Assembly (NCBI RefSeq): GCF_009763255.1 | Contig: NZ_WSJB01000007.1 | Coordinates: forward strand, 1-64,000 | Source of the DNA: Bordetella sp. 02P26C-1 | GTDB lineage: Bacteria; Pseudomonadota; Gammaproteobacteria; Burkholderiales; Burkholderiaceae_B | Reading direction: 5' to 3' | DNA length: 64,000 nucleotides | Shown: one piece after another, positions 18,591 through 29,047 of the stretch | Position numbering within the stretch: position 1 is the first letter of the stretch | Layout: every line of letters begins with the position of its first letter | Position numbers and translations under genes: made by a program | Notes under the pieces: model-generated | Seen by the model: only the letters and a program-made list of their open reading frames with translations | What the model was told of the DNA's origin: nothing | The model's database searches: none

Positions 18591-20480
18591 TCAGGCCTGT
18601 TCGGCCGGACCCACATAACGGCAGTCCACCTCCAGCGCCAGCTCGTCAAACCCGAGCAGGTCCAGCTCCACCGCCGCGCCGCGTTCCAACTCCGGCAGGC
18701 CGCCCACGCGCGTCACCAGCGGCGCATTGCTAAAGCGCACCAGATCATCACGCAGCACATGCGCGACCACGCGCCTAATGCCCTGTTGTTGCAGCCAGCG
18801 CAGGCACCAGTAACGCTCCATCGTGTTCTGGAAATCGTTCCATGCGGCATACTGGGCATCAAACGCCCCGATAATCGCGAACAGATCCGCGTCGCGCGGC
18901 TTGAACGGCGCCACCAGGCGCGCCGACACGCCATGTTCGACAGCCGCGATCAGCTGCCATTGATTGACCAGATCCACATACCGGCGCAGCGGCGACGTGC
19001 ACCAGGCGTATTGCGGCACGCCGATGGCCTCGTGCGGCAAGGCTTGCGTGCTCATGCGCACGCGGCCTGCCTGCTGCGAGCGGTAAATACCCGGCACGCC
19101 GTGCTGGTGCAGCAAGCCGCCCCACAAATTGTTGGCCAGAATCATGTATTCGGCCACCAGGCGGTCCAACGGCGCATTGCGCTGGCGCGGCACCAGCCGC
19201 ACCGGGGTGTCCGGATCGTCCGGGTTGCCGTCCAGATAAAAGCTGTATTCCACCCGGGTGTTGTTCTCGGCCTTGCCGCGCACGGCGTCGCGTTGTGCCG
19301 ACAGCGACTTCGCCAGTTGCCACAGCGGACGCAGCCAGTCGCTATACGGCAATTCCGAGTCCGGGTCGTCCAACGCCGCCTCGGTCACCTGGCCATCCAG
19401 ATCATTGTGGCGCAGGTTGGCCTTCAGCACCACGCGCTCGACCCGTGTCTCAGATTCGCCGATTTCGCCCGTCGCCGGGTCGGCCGTGACATACAGCGAT
19501 AGCGCCGGCACTTCACGGCCCGCGTCCAGCGAAAATGCCTCGATCACGTTATCCGGCTGCATCGGGATTTTTTCACCCGGCATGTAGACGGTGGACAGCC
19601 GCGCGCGAGCCAGCTTATCCAGATCACTCTCGCGGGTAACCGACAAGCCAGGGGCGGCCACGTGAATCCCGACGCGGATGCGCCCATCGTCCAGGCGCTT
19701 GACCGACAAACCGTCGTCGATTTCCGTCGTGGTGATATCGTCGACCGAGTAAATCTCGGCGTCCGACAGCGGCAACTCGCGGTCCAGCGCGGGAATCTGC
19801 ACGTCAGGAAAGCCCGTGCCACGCGGGAAATAGGTCGCCAGAAAGCGCCGTTTGTGCAAGGCCAACGCATGCGGCCAGGCACCCAGCTCCAAGAGCAGCC
19901 GGTCCGGCGATTTGTGCAGCCGTGCGCAGGCGGCATCCAGCGCCTTCCATTGCTGGCTGTTTTTATCCGGGCGGATCAACAGGCTCTCGGCCACCGCGGC
20001 GATTTCCTCGGGCAAGCGGCCTTCGGCCATCTCGTCGACCCAGCGTTGCTGCTGTTCGGCCTGCTTCTGCTTTTTCTCCAGGGCGGCCAGGGCCGCCTCC
20101 AGGATATCCGGAGGCGCCGGGCGATACATGCCTTTGCCGCGCCGATGGAAATAGGCCGGCGCGCTATGCAGGCGCATCAACACCGCCGTGCGCTCCACGG
20201 CGGTGGGCGTATGCCCGTAGTAGTCGGCGGCCAGGGCCGCCGCGTCGAACTCTTCTTGCGGGGCGCATTCCCACAGAAACTGCAGATCCAGCGTCTCGGC
20301 GTCCGCAGCGGCTTGCGTCAGCAGCGCCGAAGGCGCGGGGTCCGCGAAGGTAAACAGCACGTTCGCTCGCTTGAGCTTGCTGCGCTTGCCCGACTCGGCC
20401 TCGACCTGCAGGCTGGCGTCGGTCTCCGACAGGATGTGGCCAGCTTTGAAACCGCCGTCTTCTTCGTAAAGCACGTACAT
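18591..20480 (-). CDS. RNB-domain exoribonuclease (RNase II family)
   Basis: 629 residues. The RNB catalytic centre is visible as SVDDITTTEIDDGLSV, with the acidic residues that bind Mg, and the family signature TSPLRRYVDL near residue 490. It should degrade single-stranded RNA 3' to 5'. Compared with E. coli RNase II or RNase R, the N-terminal cold-shock domains are weak or absent and a helical Gln/Lys-rich stretch (residues 130-150) replaces them, while the S1 domain at the end is short. This form is common in betaproteobacteria. Confidence 0.88.
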   Translation of the reverse strand: MYVLYEEDGGFKAGHILSETDASLQVEAESGKRSKLKRANVLFTFADPAPSALLTQAAADAETLDLQFLWECAPQEEFDAAALAADYYGHTPTAVERTAVLMRLHSAPAYFHRRGKGMYRPAPPDILEAALAALEKKQKQAEQQQRWVDEMAEGRLPEEIAAVAESLLIRPDKNSQQWKALDAACARLHKSPDRLLLELGAWPHALALHKRRFLATYFPRGTGFPDVQIPALDRELPLSDAEIYSVDDITTTEIDDGLSVKRLDDGRIRVGIHVAAPGLSVTRESDLDKLARARLSTVYMPGEKIPMQPDNVIEAFSLDAGREVPALSLYVTADPATGEIGESETRVERVVLKANLRHNDLDGQVTEAALDDPDSELPYSDWLRPLWQLAKSLSAQRDAVRGKAENNTRVEYSFYLDGNPDDPDTPVRLVPRQRNAPLDRLVAEYMILANNLWGGLLHQHGVPGIYRSQQAGRVRMSTQALPHEAIGVPQYAWCTSPLRRYVDLVNQWQLIAAVEHGVSARLVAPFKPRDADLFAIIGAFDAQYAAWNDFQNTMERYWCLRWLQQQGIRRVVAHVLRDDLVRFSNAPLVTRVGGLPELERGAAVELDLLGFDELALEVDCRYVGPAEQA

Positions 20481-20595
20481 AAATTAGTCCATCGAGGGCG
20501 CGGCGTGCGCGCAGGGCATGTCGGTCAGGGTCTCCAAGCCGGCCTCGCGGCGGGCGGCGGCAGAGGGCCTTTCTATTAGTGAGTGAATCGGGAAC

Positions 20596-21192
20596 TTAGT
20601 TGGGGGCAGATTGAGCGAAATCCAGGACTTCGGGCAACCATTGCGCAAAATCGGACAGTCCGTGGTCGCTGCCAGGGATAATTCGCTGACGGCATCTGGC
20701 GAAACGATCCCGCATCTCGCGCCAATCCAGTACCTCGTCGCCCGTGGCGGCGATCAGGAAATACCGGTCAGGCTGCGTGACGGCAGGGACATAGGCCGCG
20801 CGCAGCTCATCCACATATTCCGGCCGAAACTCCATCGGCGCGTCGGAATGATACATGCGATGCGACCCGACCTGGGTCGCGAGATCGCGCGCGGCTTCGA
20901 CGGCGGGATTCAATAGCACCGCTTTGCAACCCAGCTGCTCGGCCAGCCACGTCGCATAGTAGCCGCCGAGAGAGGAGCCAATCACCGTCAGTTCGCGCGG
21001 CGAACTTGCCGTCTCGAGCTGACGTCGCGCGAGCGTCATCGATAACTCGAGCGCCTCGCGCGGGCTGACAGGTAGTTGCGGGCATTGCCAATCGCGTTCG
21101 CCCGTCAATCCTTGGGCGGCCAGCGCCTCGGCCATCAGGCGCGCTTTAAAAGACTGCGGCGACGAGCGGAAACCATGTAAATACAAAATCAT
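20596..21192 (-). CDS. YqiA/YcfP family alpha/beta-fold esterase
   Basis: 198 residues. It opens with ILYLHGFRSSPQSFKA and has the nucleophile elbow GSSLGGYYA with Ser, an Asp in ATGDEVLDW and a His in GSDHGLSDF: a complete hydrolase triad. E. coli YqiA acts on short acyl esters. ATG 21192 overlaps the mpl stop by 4 nt, so it is coupled to mpl. The native substrate is unknown. Confidence 0.88.
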   Translation of the reverse strand: MILYLHGFRSSPQSFKARLMAEALAAQGLTGERDWQCPQLPVSPREALELSMTLARRQLETASSPRELTVIGSSLGGYYATWLAEQLGCKAVLLNPAVEAARDLATQVGSHRMYHSDAPMEFRPEYVDELRAAYVPAVTQPDRYFLIAATGDEVLDWREMRDRFARCRQRIIPGSDHGLSDFAQWLPEVLDFAQSAPN

Positions 21193-22592
21193 CGTGCGTT
21201 CTGTCCCGAGACGTTCGCCTCAGTGTCCTTGCGTGCCAATGCGGCTAGCAGCTTTCCATGCACCCCGCCAAATCCGCCATTGCTCATCACCAGCACGTGG
21301 TCGCCCGGGCGGGCCAGCCGCGTGACCGCCGCCACCAGTGCGTCCAGATCATCATAGCAATCGACCCGATCGCCCAGCGGCGCCAGCACTTCGGCCGGAT
21401 TCCAGCCCAGCGCGTGCTTGCCCGCCCGCGCGCCGAAGCAAAACACATGGTCGGCGGCGCTCAACGCGCCCGGCAATCGTGCCGCCATCGCGCCCAGCTT
21501 CATGGTGTTCGAACGCGGCTCCAGTACCGCCAGGATCCGCGCATCGCCCACCTGCCGGCGCAGACCCGCCAGCGTCGTCTCGATCGCGGTCGGGTGGTGA
21601 GCAAAATCGTCGTAAACCTTCACCCCATGTTCGGTGCCGCGCAGCTCCATCCGACGTTTCACCCCGCCAAAGCGGGTGAGCGCCTCGATGCCCACAGCCG
21701 GCTCGACGCCCGCATGCTCGGCCGCCGCCAGCGCCGCCAGGGCGTTGTCGCGATTGTGCTCGCCGGTGAGCGTCCAGCCTACGGTGCCTAGCGTTCGCCC
21801 CTGGCGGATGACCTCGAAATGACCCTCTTCATTCACGGGGCCCGCCTGCCACTCGCCCTCACGGCCAAAACTCACGGTTTCCGACCAGCATCCGCGCGCG
21901 ATCACGCGATCCAGCGCCTCGGACTGCGCGGGACGTACGATCCGGCCCTGTCCGGGAATTGTGCGCACCAGGTGATGGAACTGCGTTTCGATTGCCGCCA
22001 GATCCGGAAAGATATCCGCGTGATCGTATTCCAGGTTATTCAATATGGCGGTGCGCGGACGATAGTGCACAAACTTCGATCGTTTATCGAAAAACGCCGT
22101 GTCATATTCATCGGCCTCGATCACGAACGGGCGTATCGCCGGGTCATAGCGCGCCGACACTTTTAGATCGTTGGCCACGCCGCCAATCAGGAAGTTGGGC
22201 CGCAGGCCCGCCGCCTCGAGAATCCAGGCAAGCATCGAACTCGTCGTCGTCTTCCCATGCGTGCCCGCCACCGCCAGCACGTGCGCGCCCGGCAGGACGT
22301 TATCGCCCAGCCATTGCGGGCCCGACACATAGCGTGCGCCACTATTCAAAATGGCTTCCATCAGCGGGTTGCCGCGCGAGACCACATTGCCAATGACATA
22401 GAGATCGGGATTGAGCGACAACTGATCGGCATCGTATCCCTCGATCAAATCGATGCCTTGCTCGGCCAATTGCGTACTCATGGGTGGGTACACCGCGGTG
22501 TCGCAACCGGTGACGCGATTGCCCGCCGCGCGCGCGATCAACGCCAGTCCGCCCATGAAAGTGCCGCAAATACCCAGAATGTGCAGGTGCAT
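21189..22592 (-). CDS. mpl: UDP-N-acetylmuramate:L-alanyl-gamma-D-glutamyl-meso-diaminopimelate ligase
   Basis: 467 residues. It recycles the cell-wall tripeptide by joining it to UDP-MurNAc. The Mur-ligase ATP loop is GTHGKTTTSSML, preceded by the N-terminal HILGICGTFMGGLA signature that separates Mpl from MurC, and EADEYDTAFFDKRSKF follows. An AGGAG site and a possible -10 TACAAT lie just upstream of ATG 22592. It is divergent from the thioredoxin gene at 22661. Confidence 0.95.
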   Translation of the reverse strand: MHLHILGICGTFMGGLALIARAAGNRVTGCDTAVYPPMSTQLAEQGIDLIEGYDADQLSLNPDLYVIGNVVSRGNPLMEAILNSGARYVSGPQWLGDNVLPGAHVLAVAGTHGKTTTSSMLAWILEAAGLRPNFLIGGVANDLKVSARYDPAIRPFVIEADEYDTAFFDKRSKFVHYRPRTAILNNLEYDHADIFPDLAAIETQFHHLVRTIPGQGRIVRPAQSEALDRVIARGCWSETVSFGREGEWQAGPVNEEGHFEVIRQGRTLGTVGWTLTGEHNRDNALAALAAAEHAGVEPAVGIEALTRFGGVKRRMELRGTEHGVKVYDDFAHHPTAIETTLAGLRRQVGDARILAVLEPRSNTMKLGAMAARLPGALSAADHVFCFGARAGKHALGWNPAEVLAPLGDRVDCYDDLDALVAAVTRLARPGDHVLVMSNGGFGGVHGKLLAALARKDTEANVSGQNAR

Positions 22593-22660
22593 AGATGTTC
22601 TCCTGTCCGCATTGTAGAGGCTGCCCGCCCGATGTTTCCTCGCGAGGTTATGATCGCGTC

Positions 22661-23212
22661 ATGAATCGTCGCTTCTTTCTCTATACAGGCGCCGCCGTCG
22701 TGGCGGCAGCGGCTGGCGGCCTGGCCTACCGCCGCACTCTTTCCCCCACGGACACTTCCGACGGGCAAACTTCGTCGCGCGTCTCGGCAGCCGATGCCGA
22801 GGCACTGCTGTGGAATCTGAAGCTGCCTGATCTGGACGGAGCCACCCAGCGACTGGATCAGTGGCGTGGACGCGCCGTGGTGATCAATTTTTGGGCAACC
22901 TGGTGCGCACCTTGCGTGAAAGAGATGCCAGAACTTCAATCCCTGCACGAAAAATATCCTTCTGTGCAGTTTGTCGGAATTGGCATCGATAAAGTCGAGA
23001 AAATGCGCGAATTCGTGCAGAAAATCCCAGTATCGTATCCATTGCTCGTCATGGGTTCCGACGGGATCGATACACTGCGTAAACTCGGCAACGCGGCGGG
23101 GGGCTTGCCATTTACCGTCATTTTGCAAGCAGATGGCGGCATTAGTCGCAAAATACTGGGGCAGATCCAATATGAGGATTTAGATCGCAGTTTGCAATCA
23201 CTCAGCACCTAA
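22661..23212 (+). CDS. TlpA-like membrane-anchored thioredoxin
   Basis: 183 residues. The N-terminus is a signal anchor ([21 protein letters not shown]). The thioredoxin fold has FWATWCAPC with redox cysteines C82 and C85 and the cis-Pro loop near GGLPFTVIL. It is probably a periplasmic thiol reductase, for example for cytochrome c or other disulfide repair; the partner is not indicated. ATG 22661 matches the signal; an in-frame extension to 22595 overlaps the mpl promoter region. Confidence 0.9.
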   Translation: MNRRFFLYTGAAVVAAAAGGLAYRRTLSPTDTSDGQTSSRVSAADAEALLWNLKLPDLDGATQRLDQWRGRAVVINFWATWCAPCVKEMPELQSLHEKYPSVQFVGIGIDKVEKMREFVQKIPVSYPLLVMGSDGIDTLRKLGNAAGGLPFTVILQADGGISRKILGQIQYEDLDRSLQSLST

Positions 23213-23238
23213 TCGGCATGCCCGCACGGGATTGCCGG

Positions 23239-23300
23239 AAACCGCCTTATTCGCCGCGCCTATTGGACAAATACTAGGAATAAGCGTAAAAAGGCGGTTT
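23239..23300. repeat. 10-bp inverted repeat between tlpA-like gene and aroQ
   Basis: AAACCGCCTT (23239-23248) and AAGGCGGTTT (23291-23300) are perfect reverse complements 42 nt apart. TTATTC (23247-23252) and GAATAA (23278-23283) inside could form a competing stem. It might be a terminator with a large loop or a leader element of aroQ. Confidence 0.45.
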
Positions 23301-23354
23301 ATTGATCGTTTTGCCGACACATTGAGTGTCTGGTTTTTCGGCGCGACCCGATCC

Positions 23355-23789
23355 ATGGCGCAACACATCCTGGTACTGCACGGCCCCAACCTGAACCTCT
23401 TGGGTTTACGCGAGCCTCATATTTACGGCAGTCTCACACTGGCGCAAATCAACCAGGAGCTGGAGTCTTTGGCTCGGGAGCTTGGCGTCGGACTCACCGC
23501 CTGGCAAAGCAATCACGAAGGCGCATTAGTTGATCGCATTCAGGCTGCACGCCAGGATGGAACCGACTTTATCGTCATCAATGCCGCTGCCTATACGCAC
23601 ACCAGCGTCGCCGTGCGCGATGCGCTGGCGGCAGTCGCGATCCCTTTTATTGAAGTACATTTGTCGAACCTGTATAAACGCGAACCTTTCCGGCAGCACT
23701 CTTATCTGTCAGATCTGGCTATCGGGCTTATCAGCGGCCTGGGCGCAGACGGCTATGCCGCTGCGGTACGCTACGCGGCCCGGCATTAG
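23355..23789 (+). CDS. aroQ: 3-dehydroquinate dehydratase, type II
   Basis: 144 residues, standard for the dodecameric type II enzyme. It dehydrates 3-dehydroquinate to 3-dehydroshikimate. The N-terminal loop is [17 protein letters not shown] with the catalytic Arg and Tyr, followed by [18 protein letters not shown] and [17 protein letters not shown] 23355 was chosen to match the family N-terminus. It precedes accB by 117 nt, a frequent arrangement in proteobacteria. Confidence 0.95.
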   Translation: MAQHILVLHGPNLNLLGLREPHIYGSLTLAQINQELESLARELGVGLTAWQSNHEGALVDRIQAARQDGTDFIVINAAAYTHTSVAVRDALAAVAIPFIEVHLSNLYKREPFRQHSYLSDLAIGLISGLGADGYAAAVRYAARH

Positions 23790-23906
23790 CGGGCTTTGCG
23801 GGCCGGGCTCGGCATGATGGCTTCGGTCTTTTATTTATCTCACTCATACACTGATGCAGCGCAGCTCTGATGTCGCGCTGCGAACATTAATCGGGAAGCA
23901 GCTTCT

Positions 23907-24359
23907 ATGGATCTCCGAAAACTTAAGACCCTGATCGACCTGGTGGCTGAATCGGGCATCGCCGAGCTTGAAATTACCGAAGGCGAAGGCAAAGTTCGCA
24001 TCGTTAAGTTCTCGCAAACGGTCCAGCCCGTGGCCTACCATGCGCCCGAGGCTGCTCCCGCAGCCGCGCCCGTGGCCGCGGCGCCTGCCGCTGCCCCCGC
24101 GCCGGAAGCCGCTCCGGTGGTGCAAGGCCATGTCGTCAAGGCCCCGATGGTCGGCACCTTCTACCGCTCGCCCAATCCGGGTGCTGCTCCCTTCGTGGAC
24201 GTCGGCCAGACCGTCAAGGAAGGCGACGCCCTGTGCATCATCGAAGCGATGAAGCTCCTGAACGAAATCGAAGCCGATAAATCCGGCGTCATCAAAGAGA
24301 TTCTCGTCGAGAATGGCGAGCCCGTCGAATACGGTCAACCGCTGTTCGTTATTGGCTAA
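23907..24359 (+). CDS. accB: Biotin carboxyl carrier protein of acetyl-CoA carboxylase
   Basis: 150 residues. The biotin-accepting lysine is K116 in [10 protein letters not shown]. An Ala/Pro-rich flexible linker (about 48-72) separates the short N-terminal helix from the biotinyl domain, which also shows the thumb region [13 protein letters not shown]. It carries carboxybiotin between AccC and AccAD in fatty acid synthesis. accC begins 8 nt downstream. Confidence 0.97.
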   Translation: MDLRKLKTLIDLVAESGIAELEITEGEGKVRIVKFSQTVQPVAYHAPEAAPAAAPVAAAPAAAPAPEAAPVVQGHVVKAPMVGTFYRSPNPGAAPFVDVGQTVKEGDALCIIEAMKLLNEIEADKSGVIKEILVENGEPVEYGQPLFVIG

Positions 24360-24367
24360 TTGCACCT

Positions 24368-25714
24368 ATGTTTGAAAAAATCCTGATCGCCAACCGCGGC
24401 GAGATCGCGCTGCGCATTCAACGCGCTTGCCGCGAGCTCGGCATCAAGACGGTGGTCGTGCACTCCGAGGCCGATCGCGACGCGAAATACGTACGCCTGG
24501 CAGACGAGTCCGTGTGTATCGGGCCGGCTCCCTCGCGTGACAGCTACCTCAGCATGCCCGCCATCATCTCGGCGGCCGAAGTGACCGACGCCGAGGCTAT
24601 CCACCCCGGCTACGGCTTCCTGTCGGAAAATGCTGATTTTGCGGACCGCGTCGAGAAAAGCGGCTTCGTGTTCATCGGCCCGCGTCCCGAAACCATCCGC
24701 CTGATGGGCGATAAGGTCAGCGCCAAGCGCGCCATGATCGAGGCCGGCGTGCCGGTCGTGCCCGGCTCGGAAGGCGCATTGCCTGACGATCCCAAGGAAA
24801 TCGTGCGCATCGCGCGCGAGATCGGCTATCCGGTCATCATCAAAGCGGCAGGTGGTGGCGGTGGGCGTGGCATGCGCGTGGTCTATACCGAAGCCGCGCT
24901 CGTCAACGCCGTCACCATGACGCGATCCGAGGCAGGCGCGGCCTTCAACAACCCCGAAGTCTACATGGAGAAATTCCTCGAGAATCCTCGCCATGTGGAA
25001 ATCCAGGTACTGGCAGATGGCGGCCGCAACGCCGTATGGCTGGGCGAGCGTGACTGCTCCATGCAGCGCCGTCACCAGAAAGTCATCGAGGAAGCCCCCG
25101 CACCCGGCATCGCGCGTCGCGCGATTGAGCGCATCGGCGACCGCTGCGCCGACGCTTGCCGCAAGATGGGCTACCGTGGCGCCGGCACCTTCGAGTTCCT
25201 GTACGAAAACGGTGAGTTCTATTTCATTGAAATGAACACCCGTATTCAGGTGGAACACCCGGTGACCGAGTTGATCACCGGCGTGGACCTGGTGCAGCAA
25301 CAGATTCTCATCGCCGCGGGCGAAAAATTCCTGCTGCGTCAGCGCGATATCCAGTTCAAGGGCCATGCCATTGAGTGCCGGATCAACGCCGAGGATCCGT
25401 TCCGCTTCGTGCCCAGCCCTGGCCGTATCACCAACTGGCACACGCCGGGCGGCCCCGGTGTGCGTATCGATTCGCACGTGTTCAACGGCTATTTCGTGCC
25501 GCCAAACTACGACTCGATGATCGCCAAGGTCATCACGTATGGCGACACCCGTGAACAGGCGCTGGCTCGTATGCGCATTGCGCTGTCCGAGATGGTGGTC
25601 GAGGGTATCTCCACCAACATTCCGTTGCATCGCGAATTGCTGCAAGACGCCCGCTTCATCGAGGGCGGCACCAGCATTCATTATCTAGAGCACAAGCTGG
25701 CCCAGCGCCCTTGA
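24368..25714 (+). CDS. accC: Biotin carboxylase subunit of acetyl-CoA carboxylase
   Basis: 448 residues. It carboxylates biotin on AccB with ATP and bicarbonate. The Gly-rich ATP loop is [11 protein letters not shown], with [14 protein letters not shown] at the start and [16 protein letters not shown] near residue 290, containing catalytic Glu, Asn and Arg. It is in an operon with accB. prmA begins 45 nt later and may be co-transcribed. Confidence 0.98.
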   Translation: MFEKILIANRGEIALRIQRACRELGIKTVVVHSEADRDAKYVRLADESVCIGPAPSRDSYLSMPAIISAAEVTDAEAIHPGYGFLSENADFADRVEKSGFVFIGPRPETIRLMGDKVSAKRAMIEAGVPVVPGSEGALPDDPKEIVRIAREIGYPVIIKAAGGGGGRGMRVVYTEAALVNAVTMTRSEAGAAFNNPEVYMEKFLENPRHVEIQVLADGGRNAVWLGERDCSMQRRHQKVIEEAPAPGIARRAIERIGDRCADACRKMGYRGAGTFEFLYENGEFYFIEMNTRIQVEHPVTELITGVDLVQQQILIAAGEKFLLRQRDIQFKGHAIECRINAEDPFRFVPSPGRITNWHTPGGPGVRIDSHVFNGYFVPPNYDSMIAKVITYGDTREQALARMRIALSEMVVEGISTNIPLHRELLQDARFIEGGTSIHYLEHKLAQRP

Positions 25715-25759
25715 TGCCAGGGGGGCCCACGTGGCCCGCCTTTGCCGGAATCCATCGTC

Positions 25760-26680
25760 ATGCGTGAACTCGTCCTACATTGTCTCGAGGCACAGGCCGA
25801 GACCCTCTCCGATGCGCTGCTCGAGGCGGGTGTGCTGTCGGTCTCCGTCGAGGATGCCGACTTCGGCACCGAGGCCGAACGACCCCTGTTCGGTGAGCCC
25901 GGTACCGAGCCCGAAGTTCAAGCCTGGGACCGCAATCGCGTCGTCGCGTTGCTGCCCGATGGTGCAGACCCCGCGCAAATCTACGAACAAGCGACCAGCC
26001 AGGCCGGCATCGACCCGATCGCCTTGGGTGGCTGGTCTTTACGTGATGTTCCTGACGCGGACTGGGTGCGCCTGACCCAATCCCAGTTCGGCCCGATTCA
26101 CATCGGCGAGCGCATCTGGATCGTCCCCAGCTGGCACCGCGATGACCCCGATGTGTCCGCGGCGGAAACCCTGGCCGAGGACGCCGTGCATATCGAGCTC
26201 GACCCGGGTCTGGCGTTTGGTACGGGCAGTCATCCCACCACCCATCTCTGTCTGGCGTGGCTCGAAGCCGAGTTGCCCAAGGGCTCCACGGTCCTGGACT
26301 ATGGTTGCGGCTCCGGCATTCTGGCCATCGCTGCCCAAAAGCTGGGTGCGGGCTCGACCGACGCGGTCGATATCGATCCTCAGGCCGTGCAAGCCACTAT
26401 GGACAACGCCCAGGTAAACCGCGTGTCCGTGCAGGCCCTGTTGCCCGACGCGTTGGCCGACGGCACCTATCAGGTGGTCGTCGCGAATATTCTCTCCAAT
26501 CCGTTGAAGGTGCTCGCGCCCATGCTGGCCGGTCGCGTGGCTCCGGGCGGCGATCTGGTGCTGTCGGGTGTGCTGGAACGGCAGGCCGAAGAAGTCGCGC
26601 TGGCCTATGCGCCATGGCTCAAAATGTCCGTCTGGCAAGCCCGTGACGGCTGGGTATGCCTGCACGGTCGTAAAACCTGA
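25760..26680 (+). CDS. prmA: Ribosomal protein L11 methyltransferase
   Basis: 306 residues. It trimethylates L11 using SAM. The substrate-recognition N-terminal domain is followed by the methyltransferase core: [28 protein letters not shown] (motif I), VDIDPQAV, and the NILSNPL active-site motif. ATG 25760 was preferred over 25742. Confidence 0.96.
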   Translation: MRELVLHCLEAQAETLSDALLEAGVLSVSVEDADFGTEAERPLFGEPGTEPEVQAWDRNRVVALLPDGADPAQIYEQATSQAGIDPIALGGWSLRDVPDADWVRLTQSQFGPIHIGERIWIVPSWHRDDPDVSAAETLAEDAVHIELDPGLAFGTGSHPTTHLCLAWLEAELPKGSTVLDYGCGSGILAIAAQKLGAGSTDAVDIDPQAVQATMDNAQVNRVSVQALLPDALADGTYQVVVANILSNPLKVLAPMLAGRVAPGGDLVLSGVLERQAEEVALAYAPWLKMSVWQARDGWVCLHGRKT

Positions 26681-26703
26681 TTGATACGCACCGGGATATC
26701 GCC

Positions 26704-28059
26704 ATGGCCATGACGACCCGCTGCCCTCAGTGCGGCACCGCTTTCCGGGTGGTGCCGGATCAACTACGTGTCCGTAACGGTCTGGTCCGCTGCGGCGAGT
26801 GCGCCACCGTGTTCGACGGCCGCGCGTGCCTGACCGCACAGATCCCCGACGGATTCGGGTCGATCGAGATGGCGAGCAACAGCACCCGGCCCACGGCGGG
26901 AAGCCAGGCGGCGGCGCCTTTGGTGAGCCAGGGTTCAGTTGCGACGCCTGTACCGGCGTACGCGCCTGTCGCCGCACCTGCATTCGTACGTCCACCCGCG
27001 CCCGCGCCCCGGACAAGCTCATCCGTCGAGCCGACCCTTACACGCGAACCCGCGATCACGGCGGCGGATGTGCCAGCGGCCCCGGCCGTATTGCGTAATC
27101 GCTCCGCCATGTCACGGCAGGACCCTTATCTGGGTGACGCTGCCGTTTCCGACACGAGCTATCAGGACGACGACGAGGACTGGCGATCCGACACATCGGA
27201 TCGCGAGCCGACGTTTGTTGCGCCCGATGAACTGCCCCCACGGCACGGGGCCGCCGCGCCTACGCTTTCCCACGCCTCCCATGCGGGCGAGCGATTCGCC
27301 GCTGAGCCGCGTTGGATTGATACGCCGGATGAACCTGTGATCCGCGTCGCCGATCCGGACGAAGACGACACGGACGAAATGGTCACGGCAGATCGCGCCT
27401 GGGACGGTCGCGCGGCGGCACGTGGATCCGCGTCGCTCGCAGACGAGTCGGATGAAGACACGCCCATCGTGGCGGGCGAGGCCCGTACGCGCTATCACGG
27501 CGCGACCGACGCTGGCCGTGCACCGCCCGAGTTTCTGGATGACGATAAACACGTACGGCGTGCTTTCTTGAGCAGCCTGTGGGGGTACGGCTGCGTGCTG
27601 GGCTTGATGCTGCTGGCCGCGCAAGCGATCTATCTCTATCGCACCACCCTTGCTGATTGGGCTCCCGCGATGCGTCCAATGCTCGAAAAAGCCTGCGCCT
27701 CGTTGGGTTGCGAGGTCGGCTATGCCCGCCATATCAATCGCATCGCCATTACTTCCTCATCGCTGCAGCCGCCCGCCGGCCAAGCGGCCGCCGAGAGCGG
27801 GAACACCACACGGCTGGTACTGCGTACGTCGCTGCGCAATCTCTACGATCAACCGCAGCCCTGGCCGGCATTACGTCTGGATCTGAGCGATCTGTCGGAC
27901 ACCGTGGTGATCCGCAAAATCATTCCGCCCGAGGCCTATCTCACGCCCGAGCAGGCGCAGCGTCCGTTCGCTGCGGGCGCCGAACTCAACATCGCCGTGC
28001 CCATCGAGGTCAGCGGCCCGATGGTCAACGGCTTCCAGCTTCACAAGTTTTTTCCCTGA
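26704..28059 (+). CDS. Zinc-ribbon and DUF3426 domain membrane protein
   Basis: 451 residues of unknown function. An MJ0042-type zinc ribbon opens the protein (C7, C10, C30, C33). A long low-complexity acidic, Pro/Ala-rich middle (about 50-280) leads to one membrane helix near 289-312, then a C-terminal DUF3426 domain of about 140 residues with HINRIAITSSSLQPP. The layout implies a cytoplasmic zinc ribbon tethered to a periplasmic beta domain. It lies 23 nt after prmA and 12 nt before the PfkB gene, so it is in their operon. The middle region is probably disordered. Confidence 0.85.
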   Translation: MAMTTRCPQCGTAFRVVPDQLRVRNGLVRCGECATVFDGRACLTAQIPDGFGSIEMASNSTRPTAGSQAAAPLVSQGSVATPVPAYAPVAAPAFVRPPAPAPRTSSSVEPTLTREPAITAADVPAAPAVLRNRSAMSRQDPYLGDAAVSDTSYQDDDEDWRSDTSDREPTFVAPDELPPRHGAAAPTLSHASHAGERFAAEPRWIDTPDEPVIRVADPDEDDTDEMVTADRAWDGRAAARGSASLADESDEDTPIVAGEARTRYHGATDAGRAPPEFLDDDKHVRRAFLSSLWGYGCVLGLMLLAAQAIYLYRTTLADWAPAMRPMLEKACASLGCEVGYARHINRIAITSSSLQPPAGQAAAESGNTTRLVLRTSLRNLYDQPQPWPALRLDLSDLSDTVVIRKIIPPEAYLTPEQAQRPFAAGAELNIAVPIEVSGPMVNGFQLHKFFP

Positions 28060-28071
28060 AGGATACTCAGC

Positions 28072-29022
28072 ATGACGGATTCTGTTCTGATTTGCGGCTC
28101 GATGGCGTTCGACACCATCGCCGTGTTCGAGGGACGTTTCAAGGAACATATCCTTGCCGACCGCATCCAGTCACTCAGCGTGTCCTTTCTGGTTCCCACG
28201 ATGCGCAAGGAATACGGCGGCTGCGCCGGCAACATCGCCTATAACCTGAAGCTGCTGGGTGGCAATCCCGTACCGGTCGCGACAGTGGGCGATGACGCGG
28301 GCGACTATATCGAACGCTTCAAGAGCATGCAGATCGAGACCTCGCGTCTGTGCGTCATTCCTGGCACCTATACCGCGCAATGCTTCATCACGACCGATCT
28401 GGATGACAACCAGATCACCGCGTTCCACCCGGGCGCGATGTCGTTCTCCGCACAAAACGATATCTCCGGCGCCAAAGCCGCCTGGGCCATCGTCGCGCCC
28501 GACGCCAAGGAAGGCATGTTCGCCCATGCCGAGCGCCTGCATGCCGCGGGTATCCCGTTTATCTTCGATCTGGGTCAAGCCATGCCGCTCTTTGATGGCG
28601 CGGACCTGCAACGCATGCTCGGCCTCGCACAGGCGCTCACGGTGAACGATTACGAGGCTGGGGTGGTCGAGCAACGCACTGGCATGAGCATGGCGCAGAT
28701 CGCCGAGAAACTTCAAGCCGTCGTGGTGACGCGCGGCGGCGAGGGCGCCACCCTCTACACCGGCGGCGAGGCGCTGCAGGTGGAACCGGTGGCAGCAGAG
28801 GCGGTCGTCGATCCCACGGGCTGCGGCGATTCGCACCGCGCCGGGCTGCTGTATGGCTTGACGCAGGGTTGGAGCTGGCTCGACAGCTGCCGGTTGGCCA
28901 ATCTGATGGGCTCGATCAAAATCGCGTCGCGAGGCCCGCAGAATCACGCGCCCAGCCGTGCCGAGATCGACGCGCAGCTGCGCGCGGCGTACGGCATTTC
29001 GCTCCCGGTGCAAGCGTCGTAA
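28072..29022 (+). CDS. PfkB-family kinase, probable nucleoside kinase
   Basis: 316 residues. PfkB signatures are GGCAGNIAYNLKLLGG near 46 and DPTGCGDSHRAG near 245, where the Asp of GCGD is the catalytic base. Segments such as LICGSMAFDTI, FEGRFKEHIL and SFLVPTMRKEYGG closely resemble, as I remember it, the broad-specificity nucleoside kinase of Burkholderia thailandensis (inosine, guanosine, adenosine). A role in purine nucleoside salvage is therefore likely. GAAGGA precedes ATG 28072. Confidence 0.82.
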   Translation: MTDSVLICGSMAFDTIAVFEGRFKEHILADRIQSLSVSFLVPTMRKEYGGCAGNIAYNLKLLGGNPVPVATVGDDAGDYIERFKSMQIETSRLCVIPGTYTAQCFITTDLDDNQITAFHPGAMSFSAQNDISGAKAAWAIVAPDAKEGMFAHAERLHAAGIPFIFDLGQAMPLFDGADLQRMLGLAQALTVNDYEAGVVEQRTGMSMAQIAEKLQAVVVTRGGEGATLYTGGEALQVEPVAAEAVVDPTGCGDSHRAGLLYGLTQGWSWLDSCRLANLMGSIKIASRGPQNHAPSRAEIDAQLRAAYGISLPVQAS

Positions 29023-29047
29023 GATACGCCCTCATATTCCGGCATAG

